64,000 nucleotides of DNA, taken from assembly GCF_022869805.1 (NCBI RefSeq), contig NZ_CP094974.1, positions 1,860,001 through 1,924,000 on the forward strand, in the 5' to 3' direction. This document shows positions 56,971-64,000 of the stretch, one piece after another. A model generated the notes under the pieces. It was not told the DNA's origin, made no database searches, and worked only from the letters and a program-made list of their open reading frames with translations. Position numbers and translations under genes: made by a program. Each line of letters begins with the position of its first letter. Within the stretch, counting starts at the first letter, position 1. This DNA comes from Halosolutus halophilus. GTDB taxonomy: Archaea; Halobacteriota; Halobacteria; Halobacteriales; Natrialbaceae.

Positions 56971-57617
56971 ATGCCACAGCTAGCACGCACGATTGCCATC
57001 TTGGGCCGGATGGGAGCGGGAAAACCACCCAGGCAAAACTCCTTACAGAGCGCCTGCAAGCGACCGGCTACGACGCGCAGTACGTTCACGCGCTGTACTA
57101 TCTTTCTGATAACATCCCCTATGCAAACCGGCTCCGGAGACACCTCGGCCCACGGAAAACGCGTCCCCAAGAGCCGGAACATGGCTCACTCTACCTCGTT
57201 CGACGGGTACTGTTCGGGCTCGTTAGTTTTTGGTTCGCGCTGCTCACAATTGGGATGATTTCCGTCCAGGTTCGCAACAAGAGGCAAGTCGTGGTGTTTG
57301 ACCGGTACTACCACCAGTTCTTCTATGACGTGTACGGGTCGGCAAGTATCCCGCTTTCACATCTCCTTCCCCGACCGTGGCGGATGATTTACTTGGATGC
57401 TGACCTCACCACGGTCCAGACACGGATGGACACTGTTGATCAAGCGGTCGATGGGCAGTACTATGCCACCGTCATTGACATGTACGACGAATGTGCAACA
57501 CCTGGGTGGCTATCCTTCCGTGCAGAACTACCGATTGCAACGCTTCACGAGCAAATCTTCCAGGCAATCTGGGATCGATCGAGACCAGATCGTCTCACAA
57601 CAGCGGCGATCAGATAA
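56971..57617 (+). pseudogene. Thymidylate kinase-like gene, frameshifted in the P-loop
   Basis: The start ATG at 56971 gives MPQLARTIAIL, the natural N-terminus, but then runs on as GRMGAGKPP. One frame over, from about 57000, the sequence reads GPDGSGKTTQAKLLTERLQA and continues as a full nucleoside-monophosphate kinase-like protein of about 205 residues (QVVVFDRYYHQFFYDVYGSA, then RPWRMIYLDADLTTVQTRMD). A single missing base before TTGGG explains the break. An upstream ATG at 56865 in the second frame would give an unlikely 51-residue N-terminus. It is either a recent pseudogene or a sequencing error. Confidence 0.7.
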
Positions 57618-57632
57618 GACCAATTCTCTTCC

Positions 57633-57884
57633 GTGGGAAACTGTTGGTCGACGAGGGGAGAAAACGTCGGTATATTGCTTGACGAGATCGATAAAGACTA
57701 TACTGACATCCCAAAGGTCATGGCCTATGTTGTTAAACCACATGACCGTCTTGAAGACGTCATCTCTGTCTGGGACGAGTTTTTCGACTCCCCTTACCCC
57801 TGTCATACGTTAATCGGGGTCGACCAACTGGCTCTCGAAGGACTCCTCATCGAGATCGACGTAGAGGTCCCACTTGAAGAATAG
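57633..57884 (+). pseudogene. RidA (YjgF) C-terminal fragment
   Basis: The frame ENVGILLDEIDKDYTDIPKV, AYVVKPHDRLEDVISVWDEF and SPYPCHTLIGVDQLALEG, ending LLIEIDVEVPLEE, is the C-terminal two-thirds of a RidA-type enamine deaminase. The N-terminal strand and the first motif of the family are missing, and upstream DNA does not supply them in any frame. The listed GTG start at 57633 is arbitrary. Confidence 0.65.
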
Positions 57885-57928
57885 AACAAATCGGCCTGAT
57901 TGAACTAATTTCCTATATATTCAGTACC

Positions 57929-57966
57929 CGTACTGCATATAGAGCGCGGATTCATTGCAGTACTTC
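57929..57966 (+). repeat. Dispersed repeat copy 6 (partial)
   Basis: CGTACTGCATATAGAGCGCG resembles the left end of the repeat with two mismatches in the TGAATACA core. It sits between the RidA fragment and the GYD protein. Confidence 0.45.
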
Positions 57967-58098
57967 TCTCAATGGTCGGTGAAATCCGTCCTTGGTAACC
58001 ATTAACATACTGGGTCACGAATTGGGAGAGGCGTTCCTCATGTAGAGAGGTGGAATCGACGTGCGTGTTGTATGGAACGCGAACGGGAGCACACAACA

Positions 58099-58395
58099 AT
58101 GCCAACCTACATCGTCCTGTTCAAGAAAACCGAAGAAGGGCGGAAGATAACGGCTGAGGACGCACGGCAACGACGAGCGAAGGGGATAGAGATCAACGAA
58201 GAGTACGGGACGGAGATACGAGGTCTCTATTATGGACTCGGCGAATACGAGATGGTCGCGATTGTTGACGCGCCTGATAGTGAAACTGTGGCGAAAGTCC
58301 AACTCGCCTACGAGCGAGAGGGCCTCGCCCGCACAGAGGCGTTTGAGGTGTTCGAGCCAGACGAGTGGGACGCAATCCTCGAAGACGCACTCTAA
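58099..58395 (+). CDS. GYD-domain protein
   Basis: 98 residues from the ATG at 58099 (MPTYIVLFKKTEEGRKITAE). The frame carries YYGLGEYEMVAIVDAPDSET, the GYD family signature (G-x-Y-D or GEYE), and ends in TEAFEVFEPDEWDAILEDAL. GYD domains are small ferredoxin-like alpha-beta proteins of unknown function. The upstream ATG at 58072 is not preferred. Confidence 0.85.
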   Translation: MPTYIVLFKKTEEGRKITAEDARQRRAKGIEINEEYGTEIRGLYYGLGEYEMVAIVDAPDSETVAKVQLAYEREGLARTEAFEVFEPDEWDAILEDAL

Positions 58396-58423
58396 AGAGT
58401 AGCGGCCCTACTGACTATATCCT

Positions 58424-58546
58424 CCGTATTCAGCACGCTACTTGTGACAATGTTGGTAGAGATCACTGAACCGTTGCTGAATACACAGCGCGAATGTGGC
58501 ACGAGCTGAAGGTCAATCTGCGGAGGACGGTGATCGGTCAGTACAG
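58424..58546 (+). repeat. Dispersed repeat copy 7, full length with inverted partner
   Basis: The full 74-bp copy is 58473-58546, from GTTGCTGAATACACAGCGCG to GGTGATCGGTCAGTACAG. An inverted left-end fragment GTATTCAGCACGCT lies at 58426-58439, about 34 bp away. The same paired layout occurs at 60597-60655. This copy is the best reference for the family. Confidence 0.75.
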
Positions 58547-58637
58547 ATGATGTACTGGCCGAAGTTGGCGCTGAATATCACTATACAAACAGCTGACAGA
58601 AGCAGACTTATATGTTATCTCATCTAATTTTGGATAC

Positions 58638-58901
58638 ATGGTTCCCGATATTGAAACGGACGGTGGAACGACTGAGACAAATCGAGATGAACATGTGGGT
58701 GTGCCACAGAGTGCTGTCAGAAACGGGGTACTCGACGCTATCGGAACCATTGCCCTCCTTGGATTCTCTCTTTTAGCCCTCTTCATTGGTGTGAGAGGAT
58801 TCTTTGTCGATTCCTCAATGGCTATCAGCGGGACATTCATTGTTATCTCATGTCTGCTGGCCGCAGCAGCATTTAATCTCATCCCGCCATTCCGGAATTA
58901 G
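58638..58901 (+). CDS. Small membrane protein (87 aa)
   Basis: 87 residues with a polar N-terminus MVPDIETDGGTTETNRDEHV and two hydrophobic helices (about 34-55 and 61-81: AIGTIALLGFSLLALFIGV; MAISGTFIVISCLLAAAAF). It has no recognised family. GC content is low, as in the surrounding island. Confidence 0.65.
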   Translation: MVPDIETDGGTTETNRDEHVGVPQSAVRNGVLDAIGTIALLGFSLLALFIGVRGFFVDSSMAISGTFIVISCLLAAAAFNLIPPFRN

Positions 58902-59032
58902 TCCATGACGTTACAATAGAATTCAGTGATATTCCAAGCGGTCAGTTCGCATATCTATGTAACAACTGCTTCAGACAAAATTATATCTGGAGAATCAGAT
59001 TCCAACAGAGCCAAATTAGACGATTTTTCTGG

Positions 59033-60256
59033 CTATTCGGTGGTAGTGTCGCCGACACCATCCTCAGTCCCACTCCCAGATCTGACTGTGTCTAGTTCCT
59101 CGATCCGCCGCGTCGCCGACGGGATCATCAGCAACCGTCCGAACGGGCCTCGAGACGGTGGCTCGACGTCCGCTTCGAGCAACCATTCAAGCGCCTCTCG
59201 AACGTGCTTCGGTGACGTCGTATCGGCAGCGATTCGGTCGGCTTCGAACACTAACCGACGCCCGATCGTGAGTCGCCCAATAATAAAACCTGTTGTGACC
59301 GCTACGAGCACTACGAATTGTCCGACTGAAGATCCATATGGAAGCACGCCAACGGCGATTGCGGGTATTCCAAGGGTTAACGCGGTGACAATCGCCAGCA
59401 GCGTGGTCACGTCAAACTCGCGAACGTGTCGCTGTTCCATGCCCGCGAGCACTGCTAGGAGAGCACGATATGTCTCTTTGGACGCCTCTTCGTGTAATTT
59501 TCCGGTCACGAACAACCAACGATAGCTGGGCGGGCCGCGAACGGAGGCAGCGTGATAATTGAACGGAACTCGTGGATTGAGTTTGTACGCTGCTCGGGGA
59601 ACGAGTTCGATTCGGTTGACGGATAGACCGACGTTTTCGACGACGTCGCCGAGACGAGTAGATCCGTCCATTGGCACCGACCGTTCCGTGAGGCGGTACC
59701 AGAGTGGAGTGCCGGCGTACCAACAGACGCCATACAGTACGAGCAGCACGAGACCAGCCGCGAACTGTGCGCCATACGGCGAAAGAACGCCAGTGAGAGA
59801 CGACGAAAGAACGACGGTAGTGAGCGCGGAAAGTACGAACAATCCGCTCAAAACCGTTGCGACTCGAACGACATATTCAACTGCATTTCGTCGAGAAACG
59901 TCTGGATCCATTCCCGCAGACGTATAGGGGAATACACCAAGATACGCGCCAACGATCGGGACGATCGCGCCAGCGAGTGTTGGCAACCATGCGAGAAACT
60001 CAGCACCGGGATACGCTCCAACACCGACGACCGAAAGCACACGGCGGGTATCTTCTAGACTTCCAGTTCCAAGCAAACTTGCTATCGTTATCACCCACGC
60101 GATAACGGCGCCCGTGACAAACGACGCGAGAAGAATACGGTTCGTCTCCTGTGACGAGTCATTCACACGAGTAACGTATCGGGCCCACACTCGGAACGTA
60201 ACGAATTCCAGGAGGGTTATCCCGAACAGAGTGACAAATGGTTCAATCATAGTCAA
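59033..60256 (-). CDS. M48-fold membrane protein with altered HExxH
   Basis: 407 residues. Four helices (about 5-25, 40-65, 80-105 and 130-190) precede an M48-like stretch: WLFVTGKLHEEASKETYRAL then LAVLAGMEQRHVREFD, where the zinc motif HExxH is replaced by MEQRH. The third-ligand region VFEADRIAADTTSPKHVREA keeps its Glu. Two further helices lie between. It is likely a former HtpX/M48-type peptidase that is inactive or altered. It has lower GC than the core. Confidence 0.7.
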   Translation of the reverse strand: MTMIEPFVTLFGITLLEFVTFRVWARYVTRVNDSSQETNRILLASFVTGAVIAWVITIASLLGTGSLEDTRRVLSVVGVGAYPGAEFLAWLPTLAGAIVPIVGAYLGVFPYTSAGMDPDVSRRNAVEYVVRVATVLSGLFVLSALTTVVLSSSLTGVLSPYGAQFAAGLVLLVLYGVCWYAGTPLWYRLTERSVPMDGSTRLGDVVENVGLSVNRIELVPRAAYKLNPRVPFNYHAASVRGPPSYRWLFVTGKLHEEASKETYRALLAVLAGMEQRHVREFDVTTLLAIVTALTLGIPAIAVGVLPYGSSVGQFVVLVAVTTGFIIGRLTIGRRLVFEADRIAADTTSPKHVREALEWLLEADVEPPSRGPFGRLLMIPSATRRIEELDTVRSGSGTEDGVGDTTTE

Positions 60257-60284
60257 TCAGTTATCACATATCTGTAGCAGATGG

Positions 60285-60452
60285 TTATAAGCTGGATGAG
60301 AGCGCTGAACCGACGACAATTGTTCCGATAAGCAGGAAGATGATACTGAGACAGAATCCATTCGCGTTTTGTGGGGGGATAGAGAAAACCAGCATCCAGA
60401 TGTCGATCAATGTCGTTTGAACTCCGAGCAAAGCCTGTTTTATTACAGTCAT
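60285..60452 (-). CDS. Possible small membrane protein (55 aa)
   Basis: From the ATG at 60452: MTVIKQALLGVQTTLIDIWM, then LVFSIPPQNANGFCLSIIFL and LIGTIVVGSALSSSL, two membrane helices around a polar turn. It looks like a real two-helix protein, although the longer frames reaching 60548 and 60591 are not trusted. It lies on the same strand as the M48-like gene, 29 bp upstream of it. Confidence 0.5.
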   Translation of the reverse strand: MTVIKQALLGVQTTLIDIWMLVFSIPPQNANGFCLSIIFLLIGTIVVGSALSSSL

Positions 60453-60596
60453 ATATCGGTGTGGAAGCGAATGTGTTAAAAGTTTGTTTATCATACTCCG
60501 CAGACGTATATTGGCAATATTCGCAAGTATACTGAGCGGATGGTTCACCGATTTCAGAGTGAAACAAACGAGGCTGCCCTGCTGAGCTCATGCTCT

Positions 60597-60663
60597 GTAT
60601 TCAGCACGCTGTTCTTGACAGCACTTCGGTAGTTCGATCAGGTCTTGCTGAATACAGGGCGCA
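60597..60663 (+). repeat. Dispersed repeat copy 8, interrupted by the IS
   Basis: Inverted left end GTATTCAGCAC (60597-60607) and TTGCTGAATAC (60645-60655), followed by AGGGCGCA (60656-60663). The continuation AAATCGGC appears after the IS at 61607, so one repeat copy was split by the insertion. Confidence 0.65.
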
Positions 60664-61598
60664 GGCCGTGTTTAGACGCTAGTAATATTGCCTCTATGTC
60701 GGGAATTCTAGGAAATGAAGCGAGCACAGGTGGATGTGCACTCCAAACTGGCCCGCTTCACCGAACGATGCGTCGAATTGTCTCAAAAAGCTGTCGGAAG
60801 CGGTTCGAAAGAACCTCTCAGCAAAGGAAAGGGTGGCTACGCTGATTGGGTGATCGTAGCGATCCATGGTCTTCGGGAATACCTCGATCACTCCTACCGA
60901 CGGTTGCTAGACGTTCTTCGAGAAATGCCAGCTATTGTCGCCAAACTCGGCCTTTCACCGGATGAGTTGCCGGACTTCACCACCGTTTGTGTTCGAAAAC
61001 AGGATCTCAAGATGCCCGTCTGGCGGATGCTGCTGCAGCTGTCGGCGGAACTATTCGATACCGGAGAGGTACAAGCAATCGACTCAACCAGCATCGCTCA
61101 TCGCTCGTCCAGCCACAACTACGCAAAGCGCGTCAAAGGAACGTTTGAGTCGGTTAAAACCACTATTCTCGTAGACTGTTCTACGCGAGCTATTCTCGAC
61201 GTACACTGCTCAATGAACCTACCACATGACACGCAGATTGCGTGGCAAGTCCTGAAAAGAAACCTCAGCAACGTGGAAACCGTCGTCGCCGACAAAGGGT
61301 TTGATTGGGATGAACTCCGGCAGATGCTGCGAAACGAGGGAATTAGACCGGTGATCAAGCATCGTGAGTTCTACTCGCTCGATGCCACACACAATGCTCG
61401 GATTGATGATGAAACCTACCATCAACGGTCTATCGCAGAATCGATGTTTTTCGCGTTACGCAAGCGATTCGGTTCAACACTTAAGGCAAGAACGTGGTTC
61501 GGACAGTTCCGCGAACTCGTCCTTAAGGCCGCCGTCAGAAACATCGAACAATCGCTCAGGGCCTAACTCAAATGATTTCGACCATCTAAACAAGACCC
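60664..61598 (+). mobile_element. IS5-like insertion sequence with 8-bp target duplication
   Basis: About 935 bp. The left end reads GGCCGTGTTTAGA and the right end, on the minus strand, GGGTCTTGTTTAGA, so the terminal inverted repeats share GG..C.TGTTTAGA with mismatches. The flanks carry an identical 8-bp AGGGCGCA directly on each side (60656-60663 and 61599-61606). An 8-bp duplication fits the ISH1 group of the IS5 family. One transposase gene (60715-61566) fills it, and it looks intact. Confidence 0.85.
60715..61566 (+). CDS. IS5-family DDE transposase
   Basis: 283 residues. The DDE residues are in EVQAIDSTSIAHRSSS (D), VETVVADKGFDWDELRQM (D) and HQRSIAESMFFALRKRFGST (E). It has the usual IS5 pattern with YxxR[S]xxE in the last motif (YHQRSIAE). 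No frameshift or stop interrupts it, so the element may still be active. GC is lower than the host core. Confidence 0.92.
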   Translation: MKRAQVDVHSKLARFTERCVELSQKAVGSGSKEPLSKGKGGYADWVIVAIHGLREYLDHSYRRLLDVLREMPAIVAKLGLSPDELPDFTTVCVRKQDLKMPVWRMLLQLSAELFDTGEVQAIDSTSIAHRSSSHNYAKRVKGTFESVKTTILVDCSTRAILDVHCSMNLPHDTQIAWQVLKRNLSNVETVVADKGFDWDELRQMLRNEGIRPVIKHREFYSLDATHNARIDDETYHQRSIAESMFFALRKRFGSTLKARTWFGQFRELVLKAAVRNIEQSLRA

Positions 61599-61606
61599 AG
61601 GGCGCA
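61599..61606. repeat. Right copy of the IS target duplication
   Basis: AGGGCGCA, identical to 60656-60663. Joining the two flanks gives an uninterrupted repeat copy reading TGCTGAATACAGGGCGCAAA. Confidence 0.8.
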
Positions 61607-61761
61607 AATCGGCTACCAGCTTTTACTCGTCTGGAAATCAGAACGATACATTCAAGGCATGTATTCAATAAATCAGCAGTCGGGTCAGCCCTCATTCTGC
61701 ATGTGTCGAGTCTATTGAAGGACTCAAGAAGGTTATTAGCGAAGTTCTACGAACACGAACT

Positions 61762-61974
61762 ATGACCCAAAATGTATCCGGTGAAGACACCTCAGATACG
61801 AGTCGAAAGCGAGCGACTCTGCTATTTCTCGTAGGAGTTCCCCTTCTTGTGTATGGGAGCGCTCAATGGTTTGGATATGCCCCTTCGCCACCGTGGTTCG
61901 TTTACGCCCTAGCCGGCGTTGGTCTGTTTGTCTGGGGAGTCCATCAGTTCCAGTACGAGCAGAAACAGCGCTAA
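61762..61974 (+). CDS. Small membrane protein (70 aa)
   Basis: 70 residues with a polar N-terminus MTQNVSGEDTSDTSRKRATL, then two helices (LLFLVGVPLLVYGSAQWFGY; WFVYALAGVGLFVWGVHQF) and a basic end. No family was recognised. It lies right of the IS, in the same orientation. Confidence 0.6.
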   Translation: MTQNVSGEDTSDTSRKRATLLFLVGVPLLVYGSAQWFGYAPSPPWFVYALAGVGLFVWGVHQFQYEQKQR

Positions 61975-62099
61975 TTGCTGGATGTTGGGTGCAGTTCCGT
62001 GACCACTATTGGCTGGAAATTGACAGACTCGGCGTGATGGATGTATCCTCTGAGTCGGTCACCCCGCTCCTGACAGAAGCCGAGTAGTTGGAACAACCT

Positions 62100-62170
62100 G
62101 TGCTGAACTCAACGCGCGAATGTGGCACGATTGAGGATTTCAATAGAGCTAAAATGCCTGTATTGACTGC
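62100..62170 (+). repeat. Dispersed repeat copy 9
   Basis: GTGCTGAACTCAACGCGCGA, ATGTGGCACGA in the left half and CTGTATTGACTG at the right end, a diverged full-length copy. It lies in the 61975-62247 spacer, which holds no supported gene. Confidence 0.6.
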
Positions 62171-62247
62171 TGCTCCACGATTACCTGTCCAACTTTTCTC
62201 CACTTCTCGGACACACAGAATCCACGCTAAGTACAGATGCGTATCAG

Positions 62248-63429
62248 TCAGCGAAGCAGTGAGAGTCCCGAGGAGGATCCCTCCCGGATCACGAACCCTT
62301 CCTTGACCGGGACGACCCCATCGATCGTCCCGAGGTGGTGCTCCGCACGCGACCAGGTGGTTCGCTCCTCGCCTGTCGATCGGTCGTAGACGCTGACCCC
62401 GTCGTTTGTCCGACCGAACGCGACCCAGTCGTCGCCGACCACCGGACGGCCGGTGACGATGCCGGTATCGACGGCCCAGCGGATCTCGCCCGTGGTCGCG
62501 TCGAGAGCCACGCTCGTGGTCCCAGTACCGGCGGGAACGAATACCTCGTCTCCAGCCACCGCAAGTCCGGAGTCGACTTTGCTGACACCAGAAAGCGAGC
62601 GGGACCAGTACACCTCTCCGGTTCTGGCGTCGATAGCAGAGGCTGTCCCACGGTAGTCGGCGACCCAGACCATTCCGTTGAGGACTGAGGCGGACCCAAC
62701 GAACTCACCCGAGATGCGCCAGCGCTCCTCGCCGTTCAGGTCGTACGCAAAGATACCGCTGATCTGTGAGTCACTTCGAGTCGTGTAGACGCCATCGTCG
62801 TCAAGGGCCAGCGTCCCGCCGGCACCCTCGAGCCACTGGACCGTTCCGGTACGGATGTCGACGGCGGCGGGACTGAATCCAGCGACGTAGATGGTGTCGT
62901 CGAGAGCCGCGGCAGTGGCATCGTTGCGGTGGTGACTTACGGCGTCAGCTCGCCAGTACCGTTCGCCCGATGCACGGTCAAGGGCGGCCAGTTGGTTCAT
63001 TCCTGGGGCGAAGACGGCCCCGCAGGCGAGCACCGGTACGGCAGTGATGCCGTTGTCGAGGTCGCGATCCCAGATCGGCCCGTTCATCGGCGCGTCGAGG
63101 TCAACCGCGACGAGTCCACCGGTCACGGGGATATACGCTGTTCCATCCGCGACCACAGGGAGAGTCGAGGCATGTTGCTGCTGACCATCGTCACGGGCGG
63201 CGGCGAGCAGGTCCACAGCGGCGGCGTCGGGTGCTGGCGGAGCGGTGTCAGCCCGACCGGTGCGTCCGGGATCACCACCGGCGGTCGGCCACGTTCCAGT
63301 TGGATTGTCACAAGGGTCTTCGATCGGGGTATAGCCCACAAGTTCGCGGCGAATCCGACCGACACAGCCGGCCGTTCCGACGGAGGCAGCAGTACCGATA
63401 GCCGACAGGAGGGCTCTCCGTGAGGGCAT
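62248..63429 (-). CDS. PQQ-type beta-propeller Tat lipoprotein
   Basis: 393 residues. The signal MPSRRALLSAIGTAASVGTA has twin Arg and a lipobox Cys (AGCVG, near 22). The mature part has repeated blades of the PQQ-like type: LVAVDLDAPMNGPIWDRDL, AALDRASGERYWRADAV, AVDIRTGTVQWLEGAGG, AYDLNGEERWRISGEF, AIDARTGEVYWSRSLSG, ALDATTGEIRWAVDTG and VYDRSTGEERTTWSRAE. It is a cell-surface propeller, probably a protein scaffold or carrier, without obvious PQQ ligands. GC is back to core level here, marking the end of the low-GC island. Confidence 0.88.
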   Translation of the reverse strand: MPSRRALLSAIGTAASVGTAGCVGRIRRELVGYTPIEDPCDNPTGTWPTAGGDPGRTGRADTAPPAPDAAAVDLLAAARDDGQQQHASTLPVVADGTAYIPVTGGLVAVDLDAPMNGPIWDRDLDNGITAVPVLACGAVFAPGMNQLAALDRASGERYWRADAVSHHRNDATAAALDDTIYVAGFSPAAVDIRTGTVQWLEGAGGTLALDDDGVYTTRSDSQISGIFAYDLNGEERWRISGEFVGSASVLNGMVWVADYRGTASAIDARTGEVYWSRSLSGVSKVDSGLAVAGDEVFVPAGTGTTSVALDATTGEIRWAVDTGIVTGRPVVGDDWVAFGRTNDGVSVYDRSTGEERTTWSRAEHHLGTIDGVVPVKEGFVIREGSSSGLSLLR

Positions 63430-63625
63430 CGAATTACGGTGTCCTCGACAGCAAAAAGAACCTTCCGAACGAGCGTAACGTCGGGTTGAATATAGGCGAT
63501 GAGAGTGTCAGAGAAGTCTCCTTACGGTGGTGATTACACTCACGTCTATGGTGAATGGGCCGACAAGTTGGTACACGAACCTAACATAGCGGCTTCTATC
63601 AACTTCCGATAATGTTGTTAAAGTA

Positions 63626-63698
63626 GTGCTGAATACGGAGCGCGAATGTAGCACGTCACAGTGACGAGATCAGGGATAGCTCGATTTGCTCAGTACAG
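63626..63698 (+). repeat. Dispersed repeat copy 10 (full length)
   Basis: GTGCTGAATACGGAGCGCGA, ATGTAGCACG at left and TTGCTCAGTACAG at right, 73 bp. It lies in the 63430-63727 spacer between the PQQ-type lipoprotein and the partial membrane protein, where no gene is seen. Confidence 0.75.
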
Positions 63699-63727
63699 AA
63701 CAGTAGCGGACTGGTCAACACGAGAAA

Positions 63728-64000
63728 TCAGGACTGTCGATCACTGTATTCCGACTGCTCGGTAGTTGCTTGTTCAGCTGGGAATATCTCTGTGTCAGGT
63801 GCGTTGAATGGACTGTCTGGTCCAGTAAGCCACGCAGAGAGGTAGACAACACAGGCGGCGATGACAGCCATCGGCAGCTGGACGGTAAAAACACCATAGA
63901 CAACCGTAACAGCGATCGTAGCCCGAGTGAGCGTATGACGTTCGGCATTGCCGTAGTACACCAGTGCCGCGACAACGAACGCTGAAAGCGTGAACCTCGC
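63728..64000 (-). CDS. Membrane protein, cut by the window end
   Basis: The minus-strand frame stays open to the last base: ARFTLSAFVVAALVYYGNAE, then RATIAVTVVYGVFTVQLPMA and VIAACVVYLSAWLTG, ending in a polar tail TEQSEYSDRQS. At least two or three helices are visible, and the N-terminus lies beyond 64000. A GTG at 63961 is inside the continuing frame and is not taken as the start. Confidence 0.6.
   Translation of the reverse strand, partial: ARFTLSAFVVAALVYYGNAERHTLTRATIAVTVVYGVFTVQLPMAVIAACVVYLSAWLTGPDSPFNAPDTEIFPAEQATTEQSEYSDRQS

Noticed and set aside
56998-57010. Programmed frameshift in the kinase-like gene
   Set aside because: There is no slippery heptamer or obvious downstream structure, and neighbouring genes are clearly decayed, so mutation or sequence error is more likely.
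56865-57617. Kinase-like protein starting at the ATG at 56865 with a long N-terminus
   Set aside because: The extra 51 residues look random, and the frame from 56971 supplies the natural N-terminus up to the P-loop, so a frameshift is a better explanation.
60253-60591. 112-codon minus-strand frame
   Set aside because: It is a different frame from the more plausible 55-residue membrane protein and has no recognisable features.

Overview
This is a piece of a halophilic archaeal (haloarchaeal, class Halobacteria) chromosome. The evidence is high GC with a strong G/C third-position bias, very acidic proteins, NOP5/fibrillarin, transcription factor S, bacterio-opsin-activator (HTH_10) regulators, HalOD1, DUF63, a JAMM desampylase-like protein, GshA of the haloarchaeal type and twin-arginine lipoproteins. 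Family or genus cannot be fixed from the sequence alone; the gene set would suit Natrialbales-type organisms (inference).

Layout. 0-20 kb is ordinary core chromosome: a DUF309 protein, a tiny zinc-ribbon protein, tRNA-Leu(CAA), an inositol-phosphatase-family enzyme, DUF63, an SLC13/RCK_C permease, the nop5-fibrillarin operon, an acyl-CoA synthetase, cold-shock protein, GshA, an HTH regulator, an M24-fold protein, heme A synthase, a YdjM-like protein, NikR, an HTH_10 regulator, a UDG-superfamily protein, a DnaJ-domain membrane protein, DinB and TFS. At 20.3-22.8 kb lies a tight three-gene operon (PEP-hydrolase-like TIM barrel, cupin, Tm-1-like), with near-identical hairpins on either side.

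23.2-25.8 kb is a lower-GC pocket with UspA, a small membrane protein and a GNAT enzyme. It is littered with copies of a dispersed repeat of about 73 bp. 25.8-56.4 kb returns to core and accessory genes: a beta-RFAP-synthase-like GHMP protein, a COG0523 metal GTPase, formaldehyde dehydrogenase, YqeC plus MobA, IlvD, Tat lipoproteins, RibL, a JAMM protease, a MaoC-like protein, a RecJ-like DHH nuclease, MutY, a 918-residue secreted protein built from repeated beta domains, a Gate-domain transporter, an FMN reductase, an orphan SPPY-type DNA methyltransferase, gamma-glutamyltransferase and a 1049-residue PAS/GAF/HTH_10 regulator followed by HalOD1.

56.4-62.2 kb is a lower-GC decay island. It holds a fragment of an AAA+/Orc1-like ATPase, a thymidylate-kinase-like gene frameshifted in its P-loop, a headless RidA, a GYD protein, an M48-fold membrane protein with a damaged HExxH, small membrane proteins, more copies of the dispersed repeat, and an intact IS5-like element. 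The IS sits inside one repeat copy and is bracketed by an exact 8-bp target duplication. The window ends with a PQQ-type beta-propeller lipoprotein, another repeat copy and a membrane protein cut by the window edge.

The most unusual items are the dispersed repeat family with its IS insertion, the three-domain super-repeat in the 918-residue protein, and several enzymes that keep a fold but have lost metal ligands (M24, M48, a receiver domain). No CRISPR array, rRNA operon or complete novel defence system was seen.
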